Below, piece after piece: positions 44,711 to 55,680 of a DNA stretch of 64,000 bases. Where the stretch lies: NCBI GenBank assembly GCA_034231615.1, contig CM067311.1:11411660-11475659 (forward strand). Direction: 5' to 3'. A program made the translations under genes and the position numbers. Position 1 is the stretch's first letter; each line of letters begins with the position of its first letter. The notes below the pieces were generated by a model. That model made no database searches. It was not told the origin of the DNA and saw only the letters and a list, made by a program, of their open reading frames with translations. This DNA is from Meghimatium bilineatum (Eukaryota > Mollusca > Gastropoda > Stylommatophora > Philomycidae).

Positions 44711-45465
44711 CACTGTTCAAAAGAAAAGAAACGAAACTTTTTCATTGAGTTACTTTTATAAAAGATATTCGCTAATTGGGCATCATTCAACATATCGATT
44801 GTGTCCACTTGGTCATTATCTTCTCGTTGTGACCTGAATTGTACTCACCGCATGATTCGTGAGATAATAAACTCGAAACAACATTGTTGGCAATAACTTG
44901 TGACAGGTTCACGAGAATCCCGTGAAACTGAAACCGGAACTCTCAGATCATATTATTGAATGCCTATAAAAGATTGACGTCCTCGAATAAATTCAGTTGA
45001 GAATTCAATGCGCAAATATGGCTCATCTCACTACAGAACAACGATATAACACGATTGGACGCCGCTTACACACTGGACAATCACAAAGTGTAGCGGCCAG
45101 ACTATTTAATGTGGTTAGAAAAACACCATTAGTCGTCTTTGGAGGCGATTTAAACAAACATGTTCAGTGGCAGACCCAGAATCACAACTACTGCAAAAGT
45201 ACATTTCATTATGACTGCATCATCTCAGAAATCGATTTACATATGCGTACTCCACAATCCAATCAATGTCAGCAGCTCATCGAATTTCAGATCAAACTGC
45301 CAGGAATCGGCTGTACGATGCTGTCTTCATGCTAGAAGACCCTACCAAGTTCCGGTTCTTAGGGACAGGCTGCAGTTGGCGAACCAGCATCGTCAATGTA
45401 CGTTGGGAATGACTGGAGACTAGTTTGCTTTACAGTCTGAAAGTTTCTTTATGCCAAGGCTGAAA
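44711..45465 (+). mobile_element. Tc1/mariner 5' half with broken transposase
   Basis: It begins after TA with CACTGTTCAAAAGAAAAGAAAC, a Tc1-type terminal inverted repeat. The transposase starts near 45009 (MAHLTTEQRYNTIGRR, LHTGQSQSVAARLFNV, the first helix-turn-helix). It frameshifts at RKT into ISRLWRRFKQT and continues through RNRFTYAYST, RISDQTARNRLYDA and HARRPYQVPVLRDRLQLA. The element is cut near a degraded first catalytic strand (WRLVCF) and has no 3' half. Non-functional. Confidence 0.85.
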
Positions 45466-45546
45466 TATTAATTCCGTAAAATACAATTTTGGTACACTTT
45501 CGAAATAATTTTGCTTTTCTGTTTATGTTCTAGCTGTCACATACAT

Positions 45547-45735
45547 GTGAATTTATGGAATAAGGTTTTTGAGATTACAAGACATTGTTGAAAATACCAA
45601 TGTTGGAATGTGAATTTACGGAATAAGGTTTTTGAGATTACAAGACATTGTTGAAAATACCAATGTTGGAATGTGAATTTACGGAATAAGGTTTTTGAGA
45701 TTACACGACATTGTTGAAAATACCAATGCTGGAAT
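45547..45735 (+). repeat. 63-base repeat, three copies
   Basis: ATGTGAATTTACGGAATAAG, GTTTTTGAGATTACAAGACA and TTGTTGAAAATACCAATGTT, three nearly identical copies. Confidence 0.93.
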
Positions 45736-45769
45736 GCTTAATAATATTAATTCTTCTTCATCTTCTCGG

Positions 45770-45985
45770 ATAAATTGTTAAACGTCTAGTCCCATATTGG
45801 TCATGTATAGAGCGGCCTGTTTAAGGCTATCTTCGGTTACCCACAATTTGTTTTGCAGAGAAGCGCATGTGGGCCAGATTGTAGTTCTGTGAAGTGTGAA
45901 ACGTGAACTGTTTGTGTTCTGTTGTCTGTGTTGCTGCTCCACAGATGCAGACCTCAGAGTCGCTGATACTGATTCAGTCATTATG
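45770..45985 (-). mobile_element. Probable LINE C-terminal relic, reverse
   Basis: The minus-strand frame has RFTLHRTTIWPTCASLQNK and LKQAALYMTN, loosely like the zinc-knuckle tail after RNase H in Jockey-like LINEs. Weak. Confidence 0.3.
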
Positions 45986-46094
45986 ACTTTATGACATATT
46001 GATATTATGACTTGTTTATTTCTGTTTAATTTATTAATACTGTTTTGCTCTGGGCTATAGTTGATGCTCTGATCTATCCACTGAAGTCGCCTAG

Positions 46095-46920
46095 ATTGTT
46101 TCAGTAGAGTCGTTACATCCCCGAAGATTACTTTGTTTCAGTAGAGTCGTTACATCCCCGAAGATTACTTTGTTTCAGTAGAGTCGTTACATCCCCGAAG
46201 ATTACTTTATTTCAGTAGTCCTTACATCCTCGAAGATTACTTTGTTTCAGTAGAGTCCTTACATCCCCGAAGATTACTTTATTTCAGTAGTCCTTACATC
46301 CCCGAAGATTACTTTGTTTCAGTAGTCCTTACATCCCCGAAGATTACTTTGTTTCAGTAGAGTCCTTACATCCCCGAAGATTACTTTATTTCAGTAGTCC
46401 TTACATCCCCGAAGATTACTTTGTTTCAGTAGTCCTTACATCCCCGAAGATTACTTTATTTCAGTAGAGTCCTTACATCCACGAAGATTACTTTGTTTCA
46501 GTAGAGTCCTTACATCCCCGAAGATTACTTTGTTTCAGTAGAGTCCTTACATCCCCGAAGATTACTTTATTTCAGTAGTCCTTACATCCCCAAAGATTAC
46601 TTTGTTTCAGTAGTCCTTACATCCACGAAGATTACTTTGTTTCAGTAGTCGTTACATCCCCGAAGATTACTTTGTTTCAGTAGTCGTTACATCCCCGAAG
46701 ATTACTTTATTTCAGTAGTCCTTACATCCCCGAAGATTACTTTATTTCAGTAGAGTCCTTACATCCCCGAAGATTACTTTGTTTCAGTAGAGTCCTTACA
46801 TCCCCGAAGATTACTTTGTTTCAGTAGTCGTTACATCCCCGAAGATTACTTTGTTTCAGTAGTCGTTACATCCCCGAAGATTACTTTATTTCAGTAGTCC
46901 TTACATCCCCGAAAATTACT
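46095..46920 (+). repeat. 35/37-base minisatellite, about 23 copies
   Basis: Unit TTTCAGTAGAGTCGTTACAT, CCCCGAAGATTACTTTG; short units lack two bases (TAGTCC for TAGAGTCC). CCCCGAAGATTACTTT also occurs once in the adjoining RNase H sequence (47131), where it encodes KVIFGD on the minus strand. Confidence 0.95.
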
Positions 46921-47345
46921 TAAGTTACGTGAAAAGTTACCTGAATCTCAGGGAGGTTGGCTGCTGTTTTTGCCAATTTGTCCGTTTTTTTTATACCTGT
47001 GATGACACAGTGAGAGGTATCCATTGTAGTGCTAATGTAATTTTTCCGAGATAATTCAATGTTTTGTCTGATGTTGTGAATGAGTTTGTCTTGTTTTGTG
47101 TTTCGAATGACTTGCAACAATGATTTTGAGTCCCCGAAGATTACTTTTGTTGTGGATATGTACTCTCGGTTATTGAGGATTTTAACTGCTGTGAGTATGG
47201 CAGTAGCCTTAGCCCTGAAATTTGTCCATTTTATTCATGTGGTAAGGAATTTTTCGTATGTGGTATCGTCTAGAAACATGATGTATACTCCACATACGCC
47301 ATTGTTTATGACTTTTGTTGCTGATCCGTCTATGTACACATGAGT
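46921..47345 (-). mobile_element. RNase H domain of a LINE, reverse
   Basis: Minus strand: VYIDGSATKVINNGVCGVYI (first catalytic Asp), FRAKATAILTAVKIL where the catalytic Glu would be (lost), STTKVIFGDSKSLLQVI (second Asp), ITGIKKTDKLAKTAA (last Asp). One stop near YEKFLTT. It reads into the minisatellite at the C-terminal side. Confidence 0.75.
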
Positions 47346-47394
47346 TCAAAAATATTTCTATAAGGAAATGAAAACTTAGAACTTCAGGGAGTGG

Positions 47395-47567
47395 CGGTCG
47401 TTATTTATAGGGGTGTGATAATTTATAGGGATGTGATAGTTTATAGGGATGTGATAGTATATAATGATGTGATAATTTATAGAGATGCGATAATTTATAG
47501 CGATGTGTTAATTCATAGGGATGTGATAATTTATAGGGATGTGATAGTATATAGAGATGTGATAAGT
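47395..47567 (+). repeat. 18-base minisatellite
   Basis: About nine copies of GATGTGATAATTTATAGG with small changes. Confidence 0.93.
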
Positions 47568-48395
47568 AAAGGACGTTTCATTCACAGTATGGCAAATCTT
47601 CATATCCACAGATGGATGAGACCTGATGAGATAGAAGAAATATATATCTATCTATTGCTTGTTTTCTGCTTGTGTTGTTAGCCATCGAATGATTGAGTGA
47701 GGATCGGTTTTAGGGATATGTCACGTGTGATACATCAATATGCAGTAACATTAGAGCGTCTCAAAACGATGGTAACTCTTCCAATCGATATTTTTCTTGA
47801 ACTTTCTTTGCCTCTTTGTTGTTTTAATTCTTGTGCTGTACTACGACTTTCAATATTTCAGCCTGAAACACCCGACGTCAACAAGGCTTTTTTAATACTG
47901 ATGTACAGGTTGGACAGATAACATCAGCGCTAAATATCCTTAGTCGGTTCTTGTTCTGTTTGCTCGTGCGTTTCTATGAGATTAGTGAGGATTATCACTT
48001 GAAGCTGCATAGTTAAATGCAATTTCTGTGAATCTCAATTGTATAGTAGTGAATACATTATTTTTGTGTTCAGAATGTAGTGAGTTCGAAACCTTGCCGC
48101 GAAAATATATTTACAAGTAAAGTTTTGGGAGGTTACTAAGGGATTATCGCTTGAAGCTGCAAAACTGCGTGCTCTGAGTGGTACTCTTGACAAGTGATAC
48201 GGTGCTCAGTTGAAAGGAAGAAAATTCACATGAGAAAACTCGCATACAATTAAATAAACCCGTTTAGTTGACGTTTGAGCATTTAATAACTAGTCAAGGA
48301 AAAGCAACATCTGATAAAATCCCTCCATGGGGACTAGTCCACAATGTGAGCCTTTAATATCTAGTCAAAAAAAAGTTCTACTGTTGGCCAATATG
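47568..48395. other. No feature recognised
   Basis: Mostly unassigned. CTAGTCAA occurs twice near 48290-48365 in loosely repeated context. Confidence 0.4.
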
Positions 48396-48528
48396 GGTTC
48401 ATTCTCATTAAGTTGCCGAACCATTTCAGTCTTCGCATTTCAATATATCTAACCACATAAATTGTTCCAACAGTTCTTGCGATCCCTTCATTCCTTACAT
48501 AATTTCTTCTTGTTTTCTTTGGACTTAC

Positions 48529-48789
48529 GTAAAACACAGATTTTTAAATATTTTTTTCATTCAGACAAGACGGACACATTTTGTGTGTTCGGATAATTTC
48601 CATTCGTTGTTTTTTTGGGTGGTATGTGCTTATTTTGATAAAGACTTTTTGGTTGAAACGTTGAATATGTTTTGTGTACTGTAATTTGTATGTCTTCTTG
48701 TGTGCACATCATTACCCATTAGTTTCAGTGATAGTCCGTCTTGTCTAAGTAAAACGATTATTAAAAAACTTGCGTTTTACTTAAGTATA
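48529..48789. mobile_element. Foldback element with hammerhead-like motif, nested in LINE-A
   Basis: The innermost arms AGACAAGACGGAC (48567-48579) and GTCCGTCTTGTCT (about 48736-48748) are perfect inverses. Weaker inverted similarity extends outward to CTTACGTAAAAC / GTTTTACTTAAG, about 52 bases per arm. The interior holds the motif at 48635-48669. No protein frame. Confidence 0.6.
48635..48669 (+). other. Hammerhead-like motif in the foldback element
   Basis: TTGATAAAGACTTTTTGGTT then GAAACGTTGAATATG. GAC/GTT can pair with one wobble ahead of GAAAC, and the first box is TTGATAA. Probably decayed. Confidence 0.35.
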
Positions 48790-49129
48790 ATTGTTGTTAC
48801 GTTTCATGCAGTTACTTTATATTAATTTCTTTGTAGCTTTTCTAAGACATCCCATTTCACACATAGTAAGAGATTTCTCTGTTGTCCTTTAGTTAGTGTC
48901 CATGTCTGATATTGGTAATATAATGTTGGCATGAAGATTAATTTTATGATTTGCCTTTCGCTGCCCACTGTGATTGATGCATTTTTCAAGATTGACTAAG
49001 TTTATAATTTTATTTTCAGATTTACCAGGCTTGTGTCCCTGGCATCTACGGCAGTGAAATATGAGCATCCTACCTATATGCACCATGAGAGACGACTAAA
49101 GAGTTTTCACATGCTTTGTTTATAAACAA

Positions 49130-50110
49130 TTTTGGGAAGGTCGTGGATGGCAGAAGCAGAAGATACCCTACTCAGAGTTTGTACGCTGGAGGAAGTGGGA
49201 AGAGGCTGTGAATGGGTGATATTTGGCAAAGAGAGAAAGTTATTGACATCAGTTGTGATACAGATAGGAAGAGAGTGCCGCGACTGGGCTGCCAATAGAA
49301 CAGAGAAAATGATCCAAGAACTCATACTCCAGCACTTTAAGCCACACAATACAGTAATTTTCACAGACGGCTCAGTAATACAAGAAACAACCAGGTGTAG
49401 TTGGGGTTTCGTGGCCTACCAAAATGACAAGAAATTAGCTGAGAAGTAAGCTGCCTAACCCACTACAACATCGAGTATGAGAACGGAAATAGAAGCAGTG
49501 ACAGCATCTATCACTAGGCTGACGACGCAACCACCAACAGACTCAGTGATTCTATCGGACTCTCAAAGTATGCTGCGCAAGATAGACAAGTGTATGATCA
49601 GAACTGAATGTGTCACTATGCTCAACAATGCACATAGCATTACATGGATCTACTGTCCAGGACATGATGGGGTCAGGGGAAACGAAAGAACCGATGTGTT
49701 GGCTGGTAAAGCCTTGGTGAACGGCACCGAGATAAGTAGAGGCAAGATGGAATTGTTTAGAGCAGGCGTGGATTACCTACGAGAAGACGAGGGGGAGGTC
49801 GAACGAGACCATATACATATTCAGAGAATGGTAGAATGGGAGTGACTAGAGGTGATGGGAGAAAGTACTCCCTCTTCGGAAAGATCAGAAGAACGCGTAA
49901 TCAACAACTGACTGGGCCACTGAGCTTATACACTGTTAGATGGCTGAAGGAACGGCAAACTGAGCATATATGGAATGCCCCACCCCAGTGCTGTGACTCT
50001 TAGTCCTAATCAAGAATCAAGCATTTTTTGATTTCGGTGGTAAGACAAGGCCACTTACCCTAAACGTATTGGAAAGAATAGACGATATCACAGTATTTTA
50101 TACTCACAGA
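49130..50110 (+). mobile_element. LINE-R copy 1 with nearly intact RNase H
   Basis: One frame from 49132 to 49845, broken only by two TAA codons (49447 and 49456). RNase H residues are all present: Asp in VIFTDGSVIQET (about 49375), Glu in MRTEIEAVTAS (49483), Asp in VILSDSQSML (about 49560) and Asp in GNERTDVLAGKAL (about 49692). The His motif CPGHDGV is also kept. TTTSSMRTEIEAVT is typical of a Jockey-like mobile RNase H. After 49845 the C-terminus is degraded (RQTEHIWNAPP). The polymerase is absent. Confidence 0.83.
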
Positions 50111-50264
50111 CTGCACAGACTTCGATGACTGAGACACACTAGAAAGTTGGAAGATTGCAGAATACCGAAAAATCTACTTTATAGAGAACTAGTCTAGGAA
50201 AAGATCACAGATTCAACCTCTACTTCGGTACAACGACATTTGCAAACACGATATACATAATACA

Positions 50265-50672
50265 AACATTGTTATTGTAACAAGCATTGTCATTGTGACA
50301 AGCATTGTCATTGTGACAAGCATTGTCATTGTGACAAGCATTGTCATTGTGACAAGCATTGTCATTGTGACAAGCATTGTCATTGTAACAAGCATTGTCA
50401 TTGTGACAAGCATTGTCATTGTAACAAGCATTGTCATTGTGACAAGCATTGTCATTGTAACAAGCATTGTCATTGCAACAAGCATTGTCATTGTAACAAG
50501 CATTGTCATTGTAACAAGCATTGTCATTGTAACAAGCATTGTTATTGTAACAAGCATTGTCATTGTAACAAGCATTGTTATTGTAACAAGCATTGTCATT
50601 GTAACAAGCATTGTCATTGTAACAAGCATTGTCATTGTAACAAGCATTGTTATTGTAACAAGCATTGCTATG
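50265..50672 (+). repeat. 18-base minisatellite, about 22 copies
   Basis: Unit ACAAGCATTGTCATTGTA, with GTGACAAG variants on the left and GTAACAAG on the right. The period is a multiple of 3, so both strands stay open. Not a gene. Confidence 0.96.
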
Positions 50673-50734
50673 TGCTGTATGTCATGAATCGTCTTGTGTG
50701 GGGGGGGGGGGGGATTGATCAGGAATGGTTTAAG

Positions 50735-50890
50735 AGCGTAGGAAAACAGTGGCAAAAATTAATTCAAGGGCTGCACGTTTAAGAAGTCACACCCAATTGG
50801 CCTGTCATTCCTTGTACATATTGTGGAAGATTGTTTGCAGCTCAGATTGATCATGTGAGTTACATCCATCAACACCATGGATCATCGATT
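50735..50890 (+). mobile_element. LINE 3' tail with C2H2-like finger
   Basis: INSRAARLRSH, then shifted by one base, IPCTYCGRLFAAQIDHVSYI and HQHH. A CxxC...H...H tail of this kind ends several animal LINE proteins. A 14-base G run (50700-50713) precedes it. Confidence 0.5.
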
Positions 50891-51109
50891 ATATTTCTTA
50901 TAACACAACAATACTACTATCGACTGGAAAGACGGAAAAGTGCCTACTATACTAAATAGTTTATGTATGTTGAATTATTAGCAGTTTATATTTCAAAATA
51001 TCATGTATTGGATGATTCTTGTCAGCAACGGATGTGGTGAATGATTCTTGTCAGCACGGATGTGGTGAATGATTCTTGTCAGCAATGATGTAGTGGATGA
51101 TTCTTGTCA
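50891..51109 (+). repeat. Short repeats before LINE-R copy 2
   Basis: GATGATTCTTGTCAGCA plus CGGATGTGGT occurs about four times at 51008-51125. Confidence 0.75.
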
Positions 51110-52215
51110 GCACGGATGTAATGGATGAAAAGATTAAATATTGAAAGATTGAAAAGGCTTGGCATAACAAAAAAGGTTTTTAAACGGGCATGCACATTAG
51201 GGGACATAGAACCTGGAGAAGAGTTGGGAAGTAAGTCTATCAAGTGTACAACTTCCATTGAAGTGGTAATCAAACTTTCCTGGAAACGTGACAATGGCAT
51301 TCCAGTGCATATAGATTCAAAAATTGAGATTCTAATCAGTGAGAATTCATTCCTCAGATGGGAATATCTACACTGATGGGTCTGTGGTTCGGCATGTACG
51401 CAGTGCTTGGAAATTCACTACTCAATGCAGAGGGTAGTGTGTTAGAGAAGAAGGTGGGGGTTTCCTTTATAACCACTAGTAGTATGGCAATGTAAATGAT
51501 AGTAGTGACAAAGGCAATGGTTATGGCTGAAGTCCCATAATTCTACATGTATGGTTATGGCTGAAGTCCCATAATTCTACATGTATGGTTATGGCTGAAG
51601 TCCCATAATTCTACATGTATGGTTATGGCTGAAGTCCCATAATTCTACATGTATGGTTATGGCTGAAGTCCCATAATTCTACATGTATGGTTATGGCTGA
51701 AGTCCCATAATTCTACATGTATGGTTATGACTGAAGTCCCATAATTCTACATGTGTCTGTTTTCTTACTGGTTCTATTAGTGTTTAGAACGATTCAATCT
51801 GGCTATCTACGTAGGTAATGCCTTCAGTCGATGACGAAATATGTGTTTAAGTTACCTTCATTTGTGTACCTGGTCACGTGTGTGTTGAAAGAAAGGATAG
51901 AGAAGACAGACAGAGTGGCCACATTGACTAGTGGCAGTTCAATAAACCGTGCTGTTATTTTGAATACAAGCATGAAGTTAGTTATACAGTTGGAAGATAT
52001 AGGGTGATTTCTTATTCCGTGTCTATCGCCTGAAAGCAGGTCCTGGAAGTGAAGCGTGGTTTTTCATGAAACACGCAGCATATAGGAATCAAAAGAAGAG
52101 TTATCAACAGACATAGAACTGGAACAGTTAGTTACCACATGATGAAGGATATACTGAATATGATATCGGATCAGTTATGAAGTTGTCTAGAGTGTCGCGA
52201 TGATGATCTGAAAGC
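51110..52215 (+). mobile_element. LINE-R copy 2, RNase H split by a minisatellite
   Basis: RLGITKKVFKRACTLG, then IYTDGSVVRHVRSAWKF (first catalytic Asp, near 51372), ITTSSMAM (51470-51493, with a stop where Glu is expected) and VTKAMVMAE. A 34-base array interrupts here. Beyond it VYLVTCV, ERIEKTDRVATLTSGSSIN, then a degraded tail ending GATGATGATCTGAAAGCTAA and CTAACAAAC, like the 3' tail of the nested insert at 55100. Confidence 0.7.
51518..51755 (+). repeat. 34-base minisatellite within LINE-R copy 2
   Basis: Seven almost perfect copies of ATGGTTATGGCTGAAGTCCC plus ATAATTCTACATGT. The first copy is continuous with the RNase H frame (AMVMAEVP), so the array grew from coding sequence. Confidence 0.95.
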
Positions 52216-52790
52216 TAACTAACAAACTATTTGAAAATATATCGCATCTGTTTTTATTTCTTCTTCTTCTGCGTTCAGCATCTGTGGTCATGCTATACCT
52301 ACCGTCAGGCCTGTCGTCAAGACGAAGTCCACTGTCTTCTCCAGGGCAGAGCGGCTGCCTCAAGTATGTATCCTCTGGCCAGGTCTTCTGTCTTTGCACT
52401 TTGTATGTTGGGCAGACCTGAAGTATGTATTCCGGAGTCTGGGTTCCGGATCCACATGGACATTCATCTGTGTATGAGATCCTCAATCGGTAAAGGTGAC
52501 CCAACAGTCTGAAGTAGCCTGTCCTAAGGCGAAATATTGTGGTCTGTTGATATCTTTGGAGGAGATGTATTGCATCATGTTCGTATTCCCCTTCCAATTG
52601 TTTCTTCCACTTTGCTGTGGATATGTTGCGGATTATTGTTTTTGCTTCTCCGTAAGACAGTGGGTGTCTGTGTTGCTCCATTTCGCTTCCTGTCTTTGAC
52701 CTGAGCATCCGCTTTCTCATTTCCCATGATTCCATAGTGTGATGGTATCCACTGAAGGGCAATAGCTGTTGATTTTTGGATCATCTATTT
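52187..52790 (-). mobile_element. LINE C-terminus with RNase H end, reverse
   Basis: Minus strand: IALQWIPSHYGIMGNEKADA (end of RNase H with His and last Asp), a frameshift near 52680, SEMEQHRHPLSYGEAKTIIR, TIFRLRTGYFRLLGHLYRLR, ECPCGSGTQTPEYILQVCPT (zinc knuckle CPCG..H/Y..C) and a long C-terminal tail. A Jockey/CR1-like element distinct from LINE-R. 5' truncated. Confidence 0.83.
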
Positions 52791-52864
52791 TTATATTTGG
52801 TGCTTTACAATAAAAATAGTAGAAACATACTGTTGCAAGATATCGCTTTAAAAAACTGTTTTTA

Positions 52865-53560
52865 ATTTGGTGGGAGATACAGGTAATACGAGTAATGAGC
52901 CAGCCTTATACTAATTTTAATTAGGTGAGAGATACAGGTAATACGAGTAATGAGCCAGCCTTATACTAATTTTAATTAGGTGGGAGATACAGGTAATACG
53001 AGAAATGAGCCAGCCTAATACTCATTTTAATTAGTAGGAGATACATGTAATGTGAGTAATGAGCCAGCCTTATACTAATTTTAATTTGGTGAGAGATACA
53101 GGTAATATGAGAAATGAGCCAGCCTAATACTCATTTTAATTAGTAGGAGATACATATAATGTGAGTAATGAGCCAGCCTTATACTAATTTTAATTAGGTG
53201 AGAGATACAGGTAATACGAGTAATGAGCCAGCCTTATACTAATTTTAATTAGGTGGGAGATACAGGTAATACGAGTAATGAGCCAGCCTTATACTAATTT
53301 TAATTAGGCGGGAGATACAGGTAATACGAGTAATGAGCCAGCCTTATACTAATTTTAATTAGGTGGGAGATACAGGTAATACGAGTAATGAGCCAGCCTT
53401 ATACTAATTTTAATTAGGTGGGAGATACATGTAATACGAGTAATGAGCCAGCCTTATACTAATTTTAATTAGGTGGGAGATACATGTAATACGAGTAGTG
53501 AGCCAGCCCTATACTAATTTTAATTAGGTGGGAGACACAGATAATACGAGTTTCGAACCA
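52865..53560 (+). repeat. 56-base minisatellite, about 12 copies
   Basis: Unit TAATTAGGTGGGAGATACAG, GTAATACGAGTAATGAGCCA, GCCTTATACTAATTTT. A second variant (AATATGAGAAATG, CCTAATACTCATTTT) is in the left third. The last copy runs into unique sequence. Confidence 0.96.
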
Positions 53561-54599
53561 GGAACCAGCCCCATACTAAATGGTTTCCCATAACTGTTCA
53601 GCTGCTTAGGAAGTGGTTGTCTGGACACTGCTTGACTTATGTCGCCTAATGAATTTGCTAAGATGCGATGTAAAAATTTCTCGACTTGCCCATAGCACGC
53701 CCTGACGCCATACTTCCTGGTGGCTAGGTGAACCACGGAGTAATTTGTATGTGAAACCACGAATAACGAACGGACTCAGAGTCAAGTTTTTCTGGCAAAT
53801 GTCTTAACATTATATAATCACAGCTACCATTTCTCCCATGTTTGATATTCTGAACAACCTGTATAACTTTAATTAATCTTGCCACACCTCAGTGAAACGG
53901 CTCGATCTACGCAGCGTTTCGACACCTTGAGTAAGTTCACACTGTTGGGTTTATTTTATTATCTTACTAACCCATCCGTCACGAAGACAGTGATTTGATT
54001 CTGCATACACCTACTTAAAAATCTTGACAGATAAATGTGACAAGCTTCGAAATTTATTAACTACCCATATAAATTTTACTTTTAATAAAATTCATTCTAT
54101 CATCAAACGTTTGTTCCGAGATTTTGTATTTTAATTGTGTGATAAGCTCTAAAGGTCTTACGTTCTTGTGTGACAGTCATTTGGGCATTAGCTCTTCCTT
54201 TCTCAAGCAGTTCTTCAGTGTCACTCAAACATCCAATAAAACAAAACCACTTGAGAAGCTCATGGAACTCGCTAGACTCTCACCTCTAGATAGGTATCAC
54301 AGACTGATAATAGACTTACTAAATCATGGATACAGACAGCGAAATTTTTAAGTGTTAAAATTTTAAAATCTAGAATCAAGAGACTAATACCGAAACAAAT
54401 CCCCTAATTCTCGTCAAAATCTGACGAGTTACGTTTCTTTGTTATCGTTATTTTTTAATTGTTTCTTTGTGACAGTTATTTTTTTCACTATCATATTACT
54501 TGTGATAAGACTTTTTATTATTCTCTTTTACATCTTGGAAGATTATGTACCCATTATTTCTCTAAGTCACTCACACAATTTACTCCAACGCACTCTGAG
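53561..54599. other. No feature recognised
   Basis: AT-rich, apparently unique. Frames at 53524-53760 (minus) and 54124-54351 (plus) show no known domain. Confidence 0.4.
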
Positions 54600-54690
54600 A
54601 TGGTGATTGCGATGGTGATTGTGATTGTGATGGTGATTGCGATGGTGATTGTGATGGTGATTGTGATTGTGATGGTGATTTTTGTGGTGA
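54600..54690 (+). repeat. GATGGTGATTGT-type microsatellite
   Basis: Irregular GATGGT / GATTGT / GATTGC hexamers. Confidence 0.92.
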
Positions 54691-54764
54691 AATAATCTAT
54701 TTAGTTGTGAGAAGATAACTATTAACAGCCAATAGCTTTTCCGATATAAACATAGGCTATCGCC

Positions 54765-55440
54765 CCAATAACTTTTAGTTTTCCCAGTTGCAGCATATGG
54801 CAGTGAAACATGGACCCTACGTAACATAGCGGCAAAGAAGATCAACGCCTTTGAGATGAAATGCTAAAGAAGGATACTTAGAATATCATTTCCTTTGGGG
54901 ATTTGGTTTGAATTTGGTTTGAAATGTGGTGTCGCTAGATAGGAGCGGTTTCGTGGGCAAGAAAGAATGATGGTCAGTCAACTGCGTACTGTGACCGTCA
55001 GTCAACGTGCAATGGTATATACACTGAAGGAGAGATCTGAGCACCTATGGACTTGTCCGAAGTGCAGTGATGATGATCCAACGACTAACTAACTAACTAA
55101 CTTAGAATATCATGGAAGGAAAAAAGAGAAACTCAGATATTATAAATACATTGAAGATTCCAGAGTGTTGATTACTAAAACACAATAGCAAAAAGAAAAC
55201 TACACCTGTTTGGTCATATAAAGAGATACAACTATTTAGAAAGACAAATAATGGAGGGCAGAGCACCTGGGCGGAGGAGGAAATGCAGAACAAGAAGACG
55301 ATGGACTGACGACATTAAAGATAACATGAATACGTCATTGGAAAATGCAAGCCGCATCGCCCAAGACAGAAGGGTTCAGGGAGTTCATTGGGAAGACAAC
55401 GTTCTGGGGAGAGTACGTCACATTATAGAAAGATAACCCC
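54765..55440 (+). mobile_element. LINE-E 3' part, split by a nested insert
   Basis: AAYGSETWTLRNIAAKKI, NAFEMKC and RRILRIS (to 54889). After the insert: ISWKEKREIQI-like words, LHLFGHIKRYNYLERQI, MEGRAPGRRRKCRTRRRW, TDDIKDNMNTSLENASRIAQ and a stop at 55434. Confidence 0.8.
54890..55113 (+). mobile_element. Nested 5'-truncated retroposon (LINE-R tail) with target duplication
   Basis: ACTTAGAATATCAT occurs at 54876-54889 and 55100-55113. The 210 bases between end in GATGATGATCCAACGACTAA and an ACTA tandem tail. They encode LKERSEHLWTCPKCSDDD, the LINE-R C-terminus. A classical young target-primed insertion. Confidence 0.78.
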
Positions 55441-55494
55441 GAACTTTACTTAGTAACCTCCTACGACATGTCTGGCAATAAGGCATTGACCTGT

Positions 55495-55545
55495 TTTCAT
55501 TTTCTTCTACGTTCATTCTTCAAACTCCAGGAGTTACAAGGAGAA
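55495..55545 (-). mobile_element. SINE 3' tail scrap, reverse
   Basis: TTTTCTTCTACGTTCATTCT and CAAACTCCAGGAGTTAC match the reversed SINE-a/b 3' end. The body is missing. Confidence 0.5.
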
Positions 55546-55559
55546 TTCATTCATTCATT

Positions 55560-55680
55560 CATTTTACTTTTGCGCTGAAGTTAGCGCATTGAGCAGAGGT
55601 AAGATCTCTCCAATTCTGTCTGTTCAAAGCTATTCTGTGCAGTTCTTGAATAGTATGGATATTGATTGTAAAAGAAGAAT
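55560..55680 (-). mobile_element. LINE 3' end scrap, reverse
   Basis: Minus strand IQELHRIALNRQNWRDLTSA, the last segment (..A.DR..WR.L) of a LINE protein. Preceded by ATTC repeats at 55547-55563. Confidence 0.55.

Larger units (their letters stand above)
48400..48990 (-). mobile_element. LINE-A 3' part, reverse, split by an insert
   Basis: Minus strand right piece: IFMPTLYYQYQTWTLTKGQQ and LCVKWDVLEKLQRN (48990-48790). Left piece: RRNYVRNEGIARTVGTIYVV, RLKWFGNLMRMNPYW (48530-48400). The 260 bases between are the foldback element. Confidence 0.72.

Noticed and set aside
50213..50755. Repeat protein frames (TSIVIV / TMLVTM)
   Set aside because: An 18-base array keeps opposite strands open by its period alone.
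53524..53760. Minus-strand frame next to the 56-base array
   Set aside because: Short, no domain, and one end lies within the repeat.
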